A DNA stretch of 64,000 nucleotides, taken from the NCBI GenBank assembly GCA_945859605.1, contig OX243815.1, forward strand, positions 32,605,207 to 32,669,206, in the 5' to 3' direction. Positions 1 through 11,242 of the stretch are shown piece after piece (the stretch's first letter is position 1; each line of letters begins with the position of its first letter). This DNA comes from Lumbricus rubellus (lineage: Eukaryota; Annelida; Clitellata; Crassiclitellata; Lumbricidae). The notes below the pieces were generated by a model. The model was not told the DNA's origin. It did no database searches and saw nothing but the letters and a program-made list of their open reading frames with translations. The position numbers were made by a program, and so were the translations under genes.

Positions 1-395
1 CCCATCAGAAACTATTTGAATTTTCACATTGCAATGGTAGCATTTTAAGGTACCATCTTAGCAAAATACCTGTACTTTATCAGAGCCCCATCAGAAACTA
101 TTTGAATTTCCACATTGCAATGGTAGCATTTTAAGGTACCATCTTAACAAAATACCTGTACTTTTTCAGAGCCCCATCAGAAACTTTTTGAATTTCCACT
201 TTGCAATGGCAGCATTTTAAGGTGTCATCTTAACAAACTGCCTGTACACTTTTCAGTGCTTATAAGAGTGGACTTCAATAAATATAAGCAACACTTAACA
301 AATATTTTTTTTGGGGGGGGGGTATTTCCACTTCCACACTGTAATGGTAGGCCTCCTCTTTTAAGGTGCCATTTTAGCAAAATAACTCCATTAGA
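1..395 (+). repeat. 86-bp satellite, copy 1 (truncated by window edge)
   Basis: Head-to-tail units starting AGCCCCATCAGAAAC with internal ATTGCAATGGTAGCATTTT. Two unit subtypes differ by CTTTTTGAATTTCC versus CTATTTGAATTTTC. A decayed unit follows at about 320-392 beyond a G-run. Confidence 0.85.
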
Positions 396-1226
396 CTATT
401 CAGTACTGATGAAAAGTGTTTTAGGATCTAATATAATATATGATTATAATTACAATAAAAAATATCTTTATGTATCGAGTTCAGCAGCTCAGTTCTCCTG
501 TTGCTGAGTTATTCTAATGAATAAATGCAAACATGAATATAATAGTAGCCTATATAAGCTGATTTTTCAGCACTATATCAGTTTAACCCTGTTTCCCAAT
601 TGATGGTCCTGAATTGCTGACCAGGACATACTTTCTGAAATCATATTTAATGGTACACAAACCAACCAAGAACTAATAAACTACAGGTGCCAAATTCAAG
701 AAACCATGTGTAGTAATGATGTTGTTTTTAGGTTTTACTATATACACCGTGGTTCAAAAAAAAGTAAGCCAAATTGTTTTGCATATATCTCTAATACCTG
801 ATGACATATCAAGCTACAATTATCCAAATATTTAGAGAAGTGGACTAAGAATATGATTCCAAAATGTCATGAGGTAAAGTTGAACGGATAAAAATATGTG
901 AATTTTCAAACTTCATATACCGAAATTTCAGTTTACAAGCAATTTTTCTGTCAGATTCAATAAAAAAAAGTAAGCCAAACTGTTTTTCTTACATCTCTGA
1001 TGTCTGATGAGTAATCATAAAAACCTTTAGCCAATATTTAGGGAATTGAACCAGGAATAGGATTGCCAAATATCATGTCATAATTTTGAAGGGATAAAAA
1101 GATATGGATATTTCAACTTCACCACCCGAAATTTCAGTTTTCAGCAAGTTTGTTATGGCGTCCGTTGCGGTTTCGACGCTTGGCCGTTCCCATTTAGTCT
1201 TCATTGATACTGCAGTAAAACTTAGG

Positions 1227-1232
1227 ATGGAG
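1227..1232 (+). repeat. left target-site duplication ATGGAG of the palindrome
   Basis: It precedes the left end AGTAGGG. Copies 2 and 3 have a single ATGGAG at 19925-19930 and 30842-30847. Confidence 0.9.
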
Positions 1233-1287
1233 AGTAGGGTGAATATGGATCTAGTACGACCAATTATCACGTGACCAGTGACGTCAT

Positions 1288-1480
1288 CTTAATTAGGTCA
1301 TCTTAATTAGGGTAATTAGGTCATCTTAATTAGGTCATCTTAACTAGGTCATCTTAATGAGGTCATTTTACTAATTAGCCTATTATAATAATTGGGTCAT
1401 ATTAATTAGTAATTATAGTAATTAGTATATTAATTAACTTATAGTAATTAGGTAATTATATTAGTAATAGTAATTAGTTA
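1288..1480 (+). repeat. short AT-rich direct repeats in left outer arm
   Basis: Irregular tandem copies of a 13-17-bp word around GGTCATCTTAATTA, grading into TAATTAGTAAT-type sequence. Mirrored at 8727-8919. Confidence 0.8.
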
Positions 1481-1561
1481 ACCCTAACTAGCAGCGGCAA
1501 AGGGCCTAACCGGGTATGCGTCATCGGTAATGCGTCATCGGTAGCGCCACTGTACTGACAT

Positions 1562-1965
1562 CCACGACATCTCTCCCTCCCCATCTCCCTCTCCCTCTTC
1601 CTCTCCCTCCCCCTCTCTCACCATCTCTTTATGTATCCATCTCTCGAGAATGACTCATCGAAGGCCCCGCAGCATATTCTGGCTTCTGCACTGGCTTCCA
1701 CCACCCCTCTCCCTCTCCCTCTTCCCCCTCCTCTCTCCCTCTCCCCTCCTCTCTTCCTCTCCCTCCCCCTCTCCCACCATCTCTTCATGTATCCATCTCT
1801 TGGAAACGCATCATCAGAGGCACTGCCATACAATATTCAACAGCCTCTCTTCCTCTCCCCCCCCTCTCCCACTCCCTCCCCTCTCTATGTATTCCTCTCG
1901 CCATCTCTCTACCTCCCCACCTTCTCCCTCCCCCTCTCTCTCTCTCTCTCTCCGCCTCTCCCAGC
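1562..1965 (+). repeat. polypyrimidine (CT-rich) tract, left arm
   Basis: Almost pure C/T on the plus strand apart from two related blocks with TGTATCCATCTCT (about 1,632 and 1,790), which look like a ~160-bp internal duplication. Its proline/serine-rich ORFs are composition artefacts. Confidence 0.85.
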
Positions 1966-2451
1966 GAAGTCCATTGCCCATTGTCACAGCGAGCCGAACA
2001 CGGCTTTCAAGTAGGTAATTACACCCTTTCATCTCTCTGTCGCGGCGGAGTCCGACCATCTGCCACGGGGAGGCCACCCATCAATATAAGACTTTTGGCT
2101 GGGGACACCACAAATATTTTCTTATACTTGAACAATACAAAACAACATATAATATTCTCGTATGAGTGGCGTTTCACTCTAAAGACCTTCCCCTCACCCT
2201 CCAACCCTCCATTCCAAACCCCTACACACAAATTTACCTTATACGAGTAAGAACCAACCAATCACGAAGCAGGAAACCTTAGCGACGAACCAATAAGGCG
2301 ACGAGAATCCCATCATATGACTAAGAAATATAATCATTATTCGCCATTTTATTCAAAAATATCAATAAATCAGACATTTTTACATTTAAATCACACAATA
2401 TTAAGTATTTCATACCTCATTATCCAAAAATTATAGCAGCATTTCTTTAAG

Positions 2452-3625
2452 TCAAACACAAAAACCTAAGAATTCATGTACGGTCAAATTCCAACAGGGC
2501 GTCCTTCCCAACTTTCCCGTATAGTCAAACACAAAAACCTAAGAATTCATGTACGGTCAAATTCCAACATGGCGTCCTTCACAATTATTATGTATAGTCA
2601 AACACAAAAACCTAAAAATCCATGCACGGCCAAATTCCAATATGGCGTCCTTCACAATTTTCTCCAAGTCAAACGCAAAAACCTAAGAATCCAGCAACGG
2701 GCAAAAACCAATATGGCGGCCTTTCCAAGTATTATGCATCGTCAAACGTAAAAACCTAAGAATCTATGTACGGTCAAATTCCAATATGGCGCCCTTCCCA
2801 AGTATTATGCATCGTCAAACGTAAAAACCTAAGAATCTATGTACGGGCAAATTCCAATATGGCGCCCTTCCCAATTATTGTGCATAGTCAAACACAAAAA
2901 CCTAAGAATTCATGTACGGTCAAATTCCAATATGGCGTCCTTCCCAATTATTATGCATAGTCAAACGTAAAAACCTAAGAATCCATGTACAATCAAATTC
3001 CAATATGGCGTCCTTCCCAATTATTATTCATAGTCAAACGTAAAAACCTAAGAAACCAACAGCGGTCAAATTCCAATATGGCGTCCTTCCCAATTATTAT
3101 GCATAGTCAAACGTAAAAACCTAAGAATCCATGTACGGCCAAATTCCAACATGGCGGCCTTCCCAATTTTCTCCAAGTCAAACACAAAAACCTAAGAATT
3201 CATGTACAGTCGAATTCCAACATGGCGCCCTTCCCAATTATTGTGCATAGTCAAACACAAAAACCTAAGAATTCATGTAAGTTCAAATTCCAATATGGCG
3301 TCCTTCCCAATTATTATGCATAGTCAAACGTAAAAACCTAAGAATCCATGTACGGCCAAATTCCAACATGGCAGCCTTCCCAATTTTCTCCAAGTCAAAC
3401 ACAAAAACCTAAGAATTCATGTACAGTCGAATTCCAACATGGCACCCTTCCCAATTATTATGTATAGTCAAACGCAAAAACCTAAGAATCCAGCAACGGG
3501 CAATTTCCAATATGGCGGCCTTCCCAATTTTTATGTATAGTCAAACACAAAAACCTAAGAATCCATGTACGGTCAAATTCCAACATGGCGTCCTTCCCAA
3601 TTTTTATGTATAGTCAAACGCAAAA
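2452..3625 (+). repeat. ~73-bp tandem array (about 16 units), left arm
   Basis: Units begin GTCAAACACAAAAACCTAAG and contain CCAATATGGCGTCCTTCCC and ATTATTATGCATA. They recur at about 2452, 2525, 2598 and onward, with variants lacking the ATGCATA part (replaced by TTCTCCAAGTC). Short ORFs reading through are composition effects. Confidence 0.9.
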
Positions 3626-3825
3626 ACTGAAGAAGAGGGTAATCATCCTTTCCCAATATAGCGCCCTTTAATAGTCATCATCTCCCAAGGTGGCGCTCGT
3701 GCAGCCTTTCCTGGCCATTCGCGCTCAAACAACATATACACAGGCAATTTTTCACAAACGCTAAGTCCAAATAATGCAAATACACACAACTTTCTAGGCG
3801 CAAGGCGGAACACCAACATACTTTC

Positions 3826-3906
3826 ACACACACACACACACACACACGTACATACACAAACACACACAAACACACACAAACACACACACACACACACATA
3901 CACACA
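3826..3906 (+). repeat. (CA)n microsatellite, left arm
   Basis: Interrupted CA repeat, mirrored as (GT)n at 6301-6381 with the same interruptions. Confidence 0.9.
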
Positions 3907-4989
3907 AACTCGAAATACATGAAAACTCACATCCTTCTATTCACAAGGCATTCTTCCTCATAAAGGAACAGTCAAGTAACTCATATAACTTTAAACTCCA
4001 AAGATGGCGCACAAGTTGCCATTCTTGGTCATGTAAGAACACAAACCATAAATTCGTCGTACATTTCTTTCAACAGGTGGCGCTTTTACTTAAATATTAA
4101 CATATTACATATCAAATATGCGAAATTCTCAAGAATACATTCAACAACATGCACCTTTTCAACATGCGCAGGAACGAGTGGAAGTAGCAGAGGGCGGGTA
4201 AAGCACTTAGGCAATTGAGCTCTTCAATTTCTATCACAAACACACATCCTTTAATCAACTTTTCTGGCTTAGATGTTAAACTTTACATGGAACAACGAAG
4301 GAGGTCTGTTTTGTAAGGCAAGCACTTGAAGAGTATGATGGCATAGCGATACGAGCTGAACACTGACAAAGCGAAATTACGAATATGTTAGATGTGTGAG
4401 CGGGCAGAACTTGAACTTTTTAATGTAAGACACGAACTTTTGCAATTGTGAGAAAACAAATTTATAATTTATGTAGTGTGAAACACAGAAATGCATGTCG
4501 AATGTGGCAAGTTGGAGAAATATGGAGTGGGCGAAGTGGGTATTCTTATGTTTGTGGAAACAAAGGCATACATTATTTGTAAAATGACAACAATTTTGGT
4601 AAACTGTGAACATAGTGAGCGAAGAAATGTAACTTAGGGGTACAAGTGGTCAATTGCAAGGCTTTTTAGGGGTAGGAGCGCTAGGCTGGTTATGTGCAGG
4701 GGTGGGGAGGAAGTCCAATTCTTAAACTTTGTGAAAGCAAGGCGTTCAATAATTGTGCTGTGTCAGCAATTTTAGTAAAGTACGAAAATTAACACACAAA
4801 GAAACACGAATTAGGGTTACGAGCGGTGAATTGCAACGCGTATAGGGGCAGCAGACGCGCGAAACTTAGCAGAAATCTGCATTCGTCAACTCTGAAAACG
4901 CTAAGTCCGAAATTTCGACCGCGCAAAATCGACCGACAACCCCTTCGAGCGGTGCGGTGGCGGCGTCGGCGGCGAGCGACCCGTCCCTC

Positions 4990-5217
4990 ACGGACGACCA
5001 CGGTTCCTGCGGCGTGGTGACGACGAGATCCGCTTTCCCAATTAGATCAGGCTTTGACACGTAGAAGTTAAAGTCGAATGCGCTCCGTCACAGCTCTTTC
5101 AAAAACTTCCTTCACCCGAAATACGCATGAGTCTTTAACTTCATACGAGTCAAAGCGGGATCGATTGGGATCGCGTGCCACGTCGTCAGCCTAGCCACTG
5201 GGCCCGTGGTCGTTCGT
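4990..5217. other. diverged centre (spacer) of the palindrome
   Basis: Outside this ~228-bp core the arms match almost perfectly. Inside, the halves are only patchily similar: shared blocks include GACGACG, TCCCAAT, GCTTTGAC, GAAGTTAAAG and ATGCG. The flanking 4,940-4,990 is very GC-rich (GGCGGCG). Confidence 0.75.
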
Positions 5218-6300
5218 GAGGGAAGGGGCGCACGCCGCCGACGCCGCCGCCGTGCCGCTCGAAGGTGCTGCCGGTCGATTTTGCGCGGTCGAAATTTCGG
5301 ACTTAGCGTTTTCAGAGTTGACGAATGCAGATTTCTGCTAAGTTTCGCGCGTCTGCTGCCCCTATACGCGTTGCAATTCACCGCTCGTAACCCTAATTCG
5401 TGTTTCTTTGTGTGTTAATTTTCGTACTTTACTAAAATTGCTGACACAGCACAATTATTGAACGCCTTGCTTTCACAAAGTTTAAGAATTGGACTTCCTC
5501 CCCACCCCTGCACATAACCAGCCTAGCGCTCCTACCCCTAAAAAGCCTTGCAATTGACCACTTGTACCCCTAAGTTACATTTCTTCGCTCACTATGTTCA
5601 CAGTTTACCAAAATTGTTGTCATTTTACAAATAATGTATGCCTTTGTTTCCACAAACATAAGAATACCCACTTCGCCCACTCCATATTTCTCCAACTTGC
5701 CACATTCGACATGCATTTCTGTGTTTCACACTACATAAATTATAAATTTGTTTTCTCACAATTGCAAAAGTTCGTGTCTTACATTAAAAAGTTCAAGTTC
5801 TGCCCGCTCACACATCTAACATATTCGTAATTTCGCTTTGTCAGTGTTCAGCTCGTATCGCTATGCCATCATACTCTTCAAGTGCTTGCCTTACAAAACA
5901 GACCTCCTTCGTTGTTCCATGTAAAGTTTAACATCTAAGCCAGAAAAGTTGATTAAAGGATGTGTGTTTGTGATAGAAATTGAAGAGCTCAATTGCCTAA
6001 GTGCTTTACCCGCCCTCTGCTACTTCCACTCGTTCCTGCGCATGTTGAAAAGGTGCATGTTGTTGAATGTATTCTTGAGAATTTCGCATATTTGATATGT
6101 AATATGTTAATATTTAAGTAAAAGCGCCACCTGTTGAAAGAAATGTACGACGAATTTATGGTTTGTGTTCTTACATGACCAAGAATGGCAACTTGTGCGC
6201 CATCTTTGGAGTTTAAAGTTATATGAGTTACTTGACTGTTCCTTTATGAGGAAGAATGCCTTGTGAATAGAAGGATGTGAGTTTTCATGTATTTCGAGTT

Positions 6301-6381
6301 TGTGTGTATGTGTGTGTGTGTGTGTGTTTGTGTGTGTTTGTGTGTGTTTGTGTATGTACGTGTGTGTGTGTGTGTGTGTGT
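6301..6381 (+). repeat. (GT)n microsatellite, right arm
   Basis: Mirror of 3826-3906. Confidence 0.9.
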
Positions 6382-6581
6382 GAAAGTATGTTGGTGTTCC
6401 GCCTTGCGCCTAGAAAGTTGTGTGTATTTGCATTATTTGGACTTAGCGTTTGTGAAAAATTGCCTGTGTATATGTTGTTTGAGCGCGAATGGCCAGGAAA
6501 GGCTGCACGAGCGCCACCTTGGGAGATGATGACTATTAAAGGGCGCTATATTGGGAAAGGATGATTACCCTCTTCTTCAGT

Positions 6582-7755
6582 TTTTGCGTTTGACTATACA
6601 TAAAAATTGGGAAGGACGCCATGTTGGAATTTGACCGTACATGGATTCTTAGGTTTTTGTGTTTGACTATACATAAAAATTGGGAAGGCCGCCATATTGG
6701 AAATTGCCCGTTGCTGGATTCTTAGGTTTTTGCGTTTGACTATACATAATAATTGGGAAGGGTGCCATGTTGGAATTCGACTGTACATGAATTCTTAGGT
6801 TTTTGTGTTTGACTTGGAGAAAATTGGGAAGGCTGCCATGTTGGAATTTGGCCGTACATGGATTCTTAGGTTTTTACGTTTGACTATGCATAATAATTGG
6901 GAATGACGCCATATTGGAATTTGAACTTACATGAATTCTTAGGTTTTTGTGTTTGACTATGCACAATAATTGGGAAGGGCGCCATGTTGGAATTCGACTG
7001 TACATGAATTCTTAGGTTTTTGTGTTTGACTTGGAGAAAATTGGGAAGGCCGCCATGTTGGAATTTGGCCGTACATGGATTCTTAGGTTTTTACGTTTGA
7101 CTATGCATAATAATTGGGAAGGACGCCATATTGGAATTTGACCGCTGTTGGTTTCTTAGGTTTTTACGTTTGACTATGAATAATAATTGGGAAGGACGCC
7201 ATATTGGAATTTGATTGTACATGGATTCTTAGGTTTTTACGTTTGACTATGCATAATAATTGGGAAGGACGCCATATTGGAATTTGACCGTACATGAATT
7301 CTTAGGTTTTTGTGTTTGACTATGCACAATAATTGGGAAGGGCGCCATATTGGAATTTGCCCGTACATAGATTCTTAGGTTTTTACGTTTGACGATGCAT
7401 AATACTTGGGAAGGGCGCCATATTGGAATTTGACCGTACATAGATTCTTAGGTTTTTACGTTTGACGATGCATAATACTTGGAAAGGCCGCCATATTGGT
7501 TTTTGCCCGTTGCTGGATTCTTAGGTTTTTGCGTTTGACTTGGAGAAAATTGTGAAGGACGCCATATTGGAATTTGGCCGTGCATGGATTTTTAGGTTTT
7601 TGTGTTTGACTATACATAATAATTGTGAAGGACGCCATGTTGGAATTTGACCGTACATGAATTCTTAGGTTTTTGTGTTTGACTATACGGGAAAGTTGGG
7701 AAGGACGCCATGTTGGAATTTGACCGTACATGAATTCTTAGGTTTTTGTGTTTGA
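6582..7755 (-). repeat. ~73-bp tandem array, right arm
   Basis: Reverse complement of 2452-3625, with the same order of variant units, so the array was copied as a block rather than amplified independently. Confidence 0.9.
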
Positions 7756-8241
7756 CTTAAAGAAATGCTGCTATAATTTTTGGATAATGAGGTATGAAAT
7801 ACTTAATATTGTGTGATTTAAATGTAAAAATGTCTGATTTATTGATATTTTTGAATAAAATGGCGAATAATGATTATATTTCTTAGTCATATGATGGGAT
7901 TCTCGTCGCCTTATTGGTTCGTCGCTAAGGTTTCCTGCTTCGTGATTGGTTGGTTCTTACTCGTATAAGGTAAATTTGTGTGTAGGGGTTTGGAATGGAG
8001 GGTTGGAGGGTGAGGGGAAGGTCTTTAGAGTGAAACGCCACTCATACGAGAATATTATATGTTGTTTTGTATTGTTCAAGTATAAGAAAATATTTGTGGT
8101 GTCCCCAGCCAAAAGTCTTATATTGATGGGTGGCCTCCCCGTGGCAGATGGTCGGACTCCGCCGCGACAGAGAGATGAAAGGGTGTAATTACCTACTTGA
8201 AAGCCGTGTTCGGCTCGCTGTGACAATGGGCAATGGACTTC

Positions 8242-8645
8242 GCTGGGAGAGGCGGAGAGAGAGAGAGAGAGAGGGGGAGGGAGAAGGTGGGGAGGTAGAG
8301 AGATGGCGAGAGGAATACATAGAGAGGGGAGGGAGTGGGAGAGGGGGGGGAGAGGAAGAGAGGCTGTTGAATATTGTATGGCAGTGCCTCTGATGATGCG
8401 TTTCCAAGAGATGGATACATGAAGAGATGGTGGGAGAGGGGGAGGGAGAGGAAGAGAGGAGGGGAGAGGGAGAGAGGAGGGGGAAGAGGGAGAGGGAGAG
8501 GGGTGGTGGAAGCCAGTGCAGAAGCCAGAATATGCTGCGGGGCCTTCGATGAGTCATTCTCGAGAGATGGATACATAAAGAGATGGTGAGAGAGGGGGAG
8601 GGAGAGGAAGAGGGAGAGGGAGATGGGGAGGGAGAGATGTCGTGG
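8242..8645 (-). repeat. polypurine copy of the CT-rich tract, right arm
   Basis: Mirror of 1562-1965. Confidence 0.85.
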
Positions 8646-8726
8646 ATGTCAGTACAGTGGCGCTACCGATGACGCATTACCGATGACGCATACCCGGTTA
8701 GGCCCTTTGCCGCTGCTAGTTAGGGT

Positions 8727-8919
8727 TAACTAATTACTATTACTAATATAATTACCTAATTACTATAAGTTAATTAATATACTAATTACTATAATTACTA
8801 ATTAATATGACCCAATTATTATAATAGGCTAATTAGTAAAATGACCTCATTAAGATGACCTAGTTAAGATGACCTAATTAAGATGACCTAATTACCCTAA
8901 TTAAGATGACCTAATTAAG
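8727..8919 (-). repeat. short AT-rich direct repeats in right outer arm
   Basis: Reverse complement of 1288-1480. Confidence 0.8.
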
Positions 8920-8974
8920 ATGACGTCACTGGTCACGTGATAATTGGTCGTACTAGATCCATATTCACCCTACT

Positions 8975-8980
8975 ATGGAG
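8975..8980 (+). repeat. right target-site duplication ATGGAG of the palindrome
   Basis: It directly follows the right end CCCTACT and runs into the transposase remnant. Confidence 0.9.
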
Positions 8981-9313
8981 CCTATTATTGCGATGTTCTG
9001 CTGTCACAACATCTTCTATCTGTAATCAGAAATCTAGTCCCAGAAGACAGCTTTGTTTTTCAACAAAACAGCGCCAGTTCACAGAGCCAAGGAAACCACC
9101 GAAATGCTGACAAGAGAGACGTCAGACTTCATTTCTCCCACATAATGGCCTCCGAACAGCCCAGATTTTAATTCTGTCGACTATAAAACGTGGAGCGTGA
9201 TGCAAGACCGAGTCTACCAGACAACAATCCATGATATAAAAGATCTGAAGCAAAGCTTGTTGGAAGTGTGGGATGGCCTGGATCAGAGGATAATCGAGGT
9301 TGCTGCTACGTAA
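8981..9313 (+). pseudogene. Tc1/mariner transposase remnant, copy 1
   Basis: The conceptual product shows the catalytic-domain block FVFQQNSA, then after a one-base frameshift and a TAA the block WPPNSPDFNSVDYKTW, followed by a helical C-terminal end finishing EVAAT-stop. These match the second-aspartate motif and the downstream WPPxSPDxNxxxY region of Tc1/mariner DDE transposases. The N-terminal DNA-binding half is missing, so it cannot encode an active enzyme. In copy 1 it is separated from the left end of its element by the palindrome. Confidence 0.85.
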
Positions 9314-9794
9314 TGCATGGCGCCAGGCTTCCAGGCTCGCGTGCAAGCAGGAGAGGGACATTTTGAGCATCTTATTTAATTAAATTATCAAACCATACTG
9401 CTGGGGTCATATTGTTAGTTCAATTCTCTACATATCTGGAAAATTTTAGAATGATTAATCATCCGGCATTGGAAATAATAAGGAAACATTTTATTGAATC
9501 TGACAGAAAATTGCTTGTAAACTGAAATTTCGGCATATGAAGTTTAAATATTCATATCTTTTTATCCGTTCAACATTATCTAATGAAATTTTGGAATCAT
9601 ATTCTTGGTCCACTTCTCAAAATATTTGGAAAATTTTAGCGTGATATGTTATCAGGCATTGGAGATATATGAAAAACAATTTGGCTTACTTTTTTTTGAA
9701 CCACGGTGTATGTGTTCAAATAATAGGACCAAACATTTTGAAATTTCAGGCCTACAGTTTAAAATTTGAAGGATACCACTTTTGAGAAGCCATT

Positions 9795-10230
9795 CAGTTG
9801 TACAAAAGTAGTATTTGTACAAATATTAGCAGTAAGTTATTCTCATTTTAGCAGGATTGTGTCATATATTATAATAGTAAATAATAACATTATAACCATT
9901 GACCATATAATAATAAATAATATTACAGTATATTATAACAATTCACGTAATTCGATGATGTAAACAGCAACTAAAACTATAAGCATTTTGTCAAATTTTC
10001 TGGTGGGGACGTCATATCTGTTTTTAGTTGTGCAAAAATAGTGTTTATACAAATATATACGGTAAGTTATACTAATTGCAACATGATAGTATCCTATATA
10101 ATAATAGTAAATAATAAATAATAATCATATAATAGTAAATAACATCACGGTATATTATAACACTTCATATAAAACAACGATGAAAATAGTAACTAAAAAC
10201 CAATATCATTTTGTCAAATTTTTCTGGGGG
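9795..10230 (+). repeat. imperfect ~220-bp AT-rich tandem duplication, copy 1
   Basis: Two adjacent related blocks, each running from GTTGTACAAAAGTAG or GTTGTGCAAAAATAG to TTTTGTCAAATTTTTCTGG, rich in ATAATAGTAAATAATA. Repeated at 20,745-21,178 and 31,662-32,096 in the other units. Confidence 0.7.
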
Positions 10231-10294
10231 GGGGGGGGGAAATGTCAATCCTGGGGGGAAACTTCCCCCCCCAGAGACGTCTAGATTAAACACT

Positions 10295-10363
<69 letters not shown>
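10295..10363 (+). repeat. (GT)n microsatellite A, copy 1
   Basis: Preceded by a G-run, a C-run and CTAGATTAAACACTG. Equivalent tracts of different length at 21,247 and 32,165. Confidence 0.95.
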
Positions 10364-10364
<1 letters not shown>

Positions 10365-11242
10365 GGGTGGTCTAAGGTTAGGCCTACACAATGATAATCC
10401 TTATAATCAATCATCTAGGCACCTCTTCGAAGTTTGGCCTGGCATTCACACCTAGCTTGTAGCTTTACGGACTTTTGCCCAAACGCGAGACAAGTTGCGC
10501 GGTTTGAACTTCTAGCCGTGTGTAAGTTATAATTATGTAAGCTGTTCTACAACCCCTCCCCCGCATTTGCCAAAGTTAGTTAGCTATATAAAGACAGTCA
10601 TCTATGAGACATTTATTTAACATGGGTTATCCTAGGCCTACTATTTACTGCACAGAGTAACTGCACATCCATATGGGTTTTACGGCATGTAATAAAGCAA
10701 CATCTCACGACTAGGATGATAGCCTACAGACTCATAGCCTACAGTTATAAATACGGTAGCCTACAAAACAGGCTTAGGCCTATTTGTACGTCAAAAGTCG
10801 GATTTATTGGCCTACGTAGCGTTAGGTAGTATACTACTGTAGTAGGCTAGGCCCTACAATGGCGTACATATTATTTCGTCGAAACCAACTCGCCATAGAC
10901 TAAACGCGCACCCGAACGCAACATCGCCGAATTCTTACACTTCGGTAGTAAGCTTATAATGCGTAATATATAGGCCTAAATGGATGGGACCCCATAAGCA
11001 GTAATTTTAAGCAGATCTACAATTTAGGCCTAAACTTCTTAGTCAATAGTTAGGCCTACAATTAATTCAGGTTTAGCCTTTCAGTTGTGTTAGCCTAGTT
11101 TATGCCAGCATGGAAATGGAATTAGGCCTATGTGAACTTATGTTCAGATTTTAAATTTGAACAGATTTCAATATTCAGCCTATAGGCCTAGGACCTAGCC
11201 TAATTTCTCAACTCAGATTTAAACAAGCTAATAAGAAATCAA
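10364..11242. other. unique spacer rich in AGGCCTA words (also 21,307-22,185 and 32,231-33,104)
   Basis: No ORF or transposon structure. The words TAGGCCTA and GTAGCCTAC recur many times. It separates microsatellite A from the LTR in all three units. Confidence 0.6.

Larger units (their letters stand above)
1233..8974. mobile_element. 7,742-bp palindromic foldback element
   Basis: The two halves are reverse complements around 5103.5 (positions x and 10,207-x match). Ends are AGTAGGGTGAATATGG and its inverse. The 6-bp target ATGGAG is duplicated at 1227-1232 and 8975-8980, and the empty site is intact in copies 2 and 3. Arms of about 3.76 kb are nearly identical; the few differences include G versus T near 2508/7699. 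The element has no protein-coding ORF with recognisable similarity, so it is non-autonomous. It contains, from the outside in: short AT-rich direct repeats, a polypyrimidine tract, unique DNA, a ~73-bp tandem array, a CA microsatellite and unique DNA. The superfamily is not recognised; the layout recalls sea-urchin TU foldback elements, which however make 8-bp duplications. Confidence 0.95.
745..9708 (+). mobile_element. Tc1/mariner element, copy 1, split by the palindrome
   Basis: Ends CACCGTGGTTCAAAAAAAAG and its inverse are flanked by TA at 743-744 and 9709-9710. Removing the 7,748 bp of palindrome plus target duplication leaves 1,216 bp. Each inverted end is several hundred bp long and holds two diverged direct repeats around AAGTAAGCCAAA (at about 763 and 970), an IR/DR layout like Sleeping Beauty-type elements. 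The interior keeps only the C-terminal half of a transposase. Confidence 0.9.

Noticed and set aside
1631..2018. Proline/serine-rich ORFs of 122-127 aa
   Set aside because: Two overlapping frames of a polypyrimidine tract, mirrored at 8189-8576; composition effect.
2452..3625. CRISPR-like array
   Set aside because: Spacer-free tandem repeat of ~73 bp in a eukaryotic transposon; no cas genes.
3643..3930. Cysteine/valine-rich ORFs
   Set aside because: Read-through of an interrupted CA/GT microsatellite; same in the mirrored arm.
1233..8974. Palindrome as an assembly artefact (read hairpin)
   Set aside because: Precise ends with a target duplication, empty sites in sister copies, scattered arm differences and a diverged centre all argue for a real insertion.
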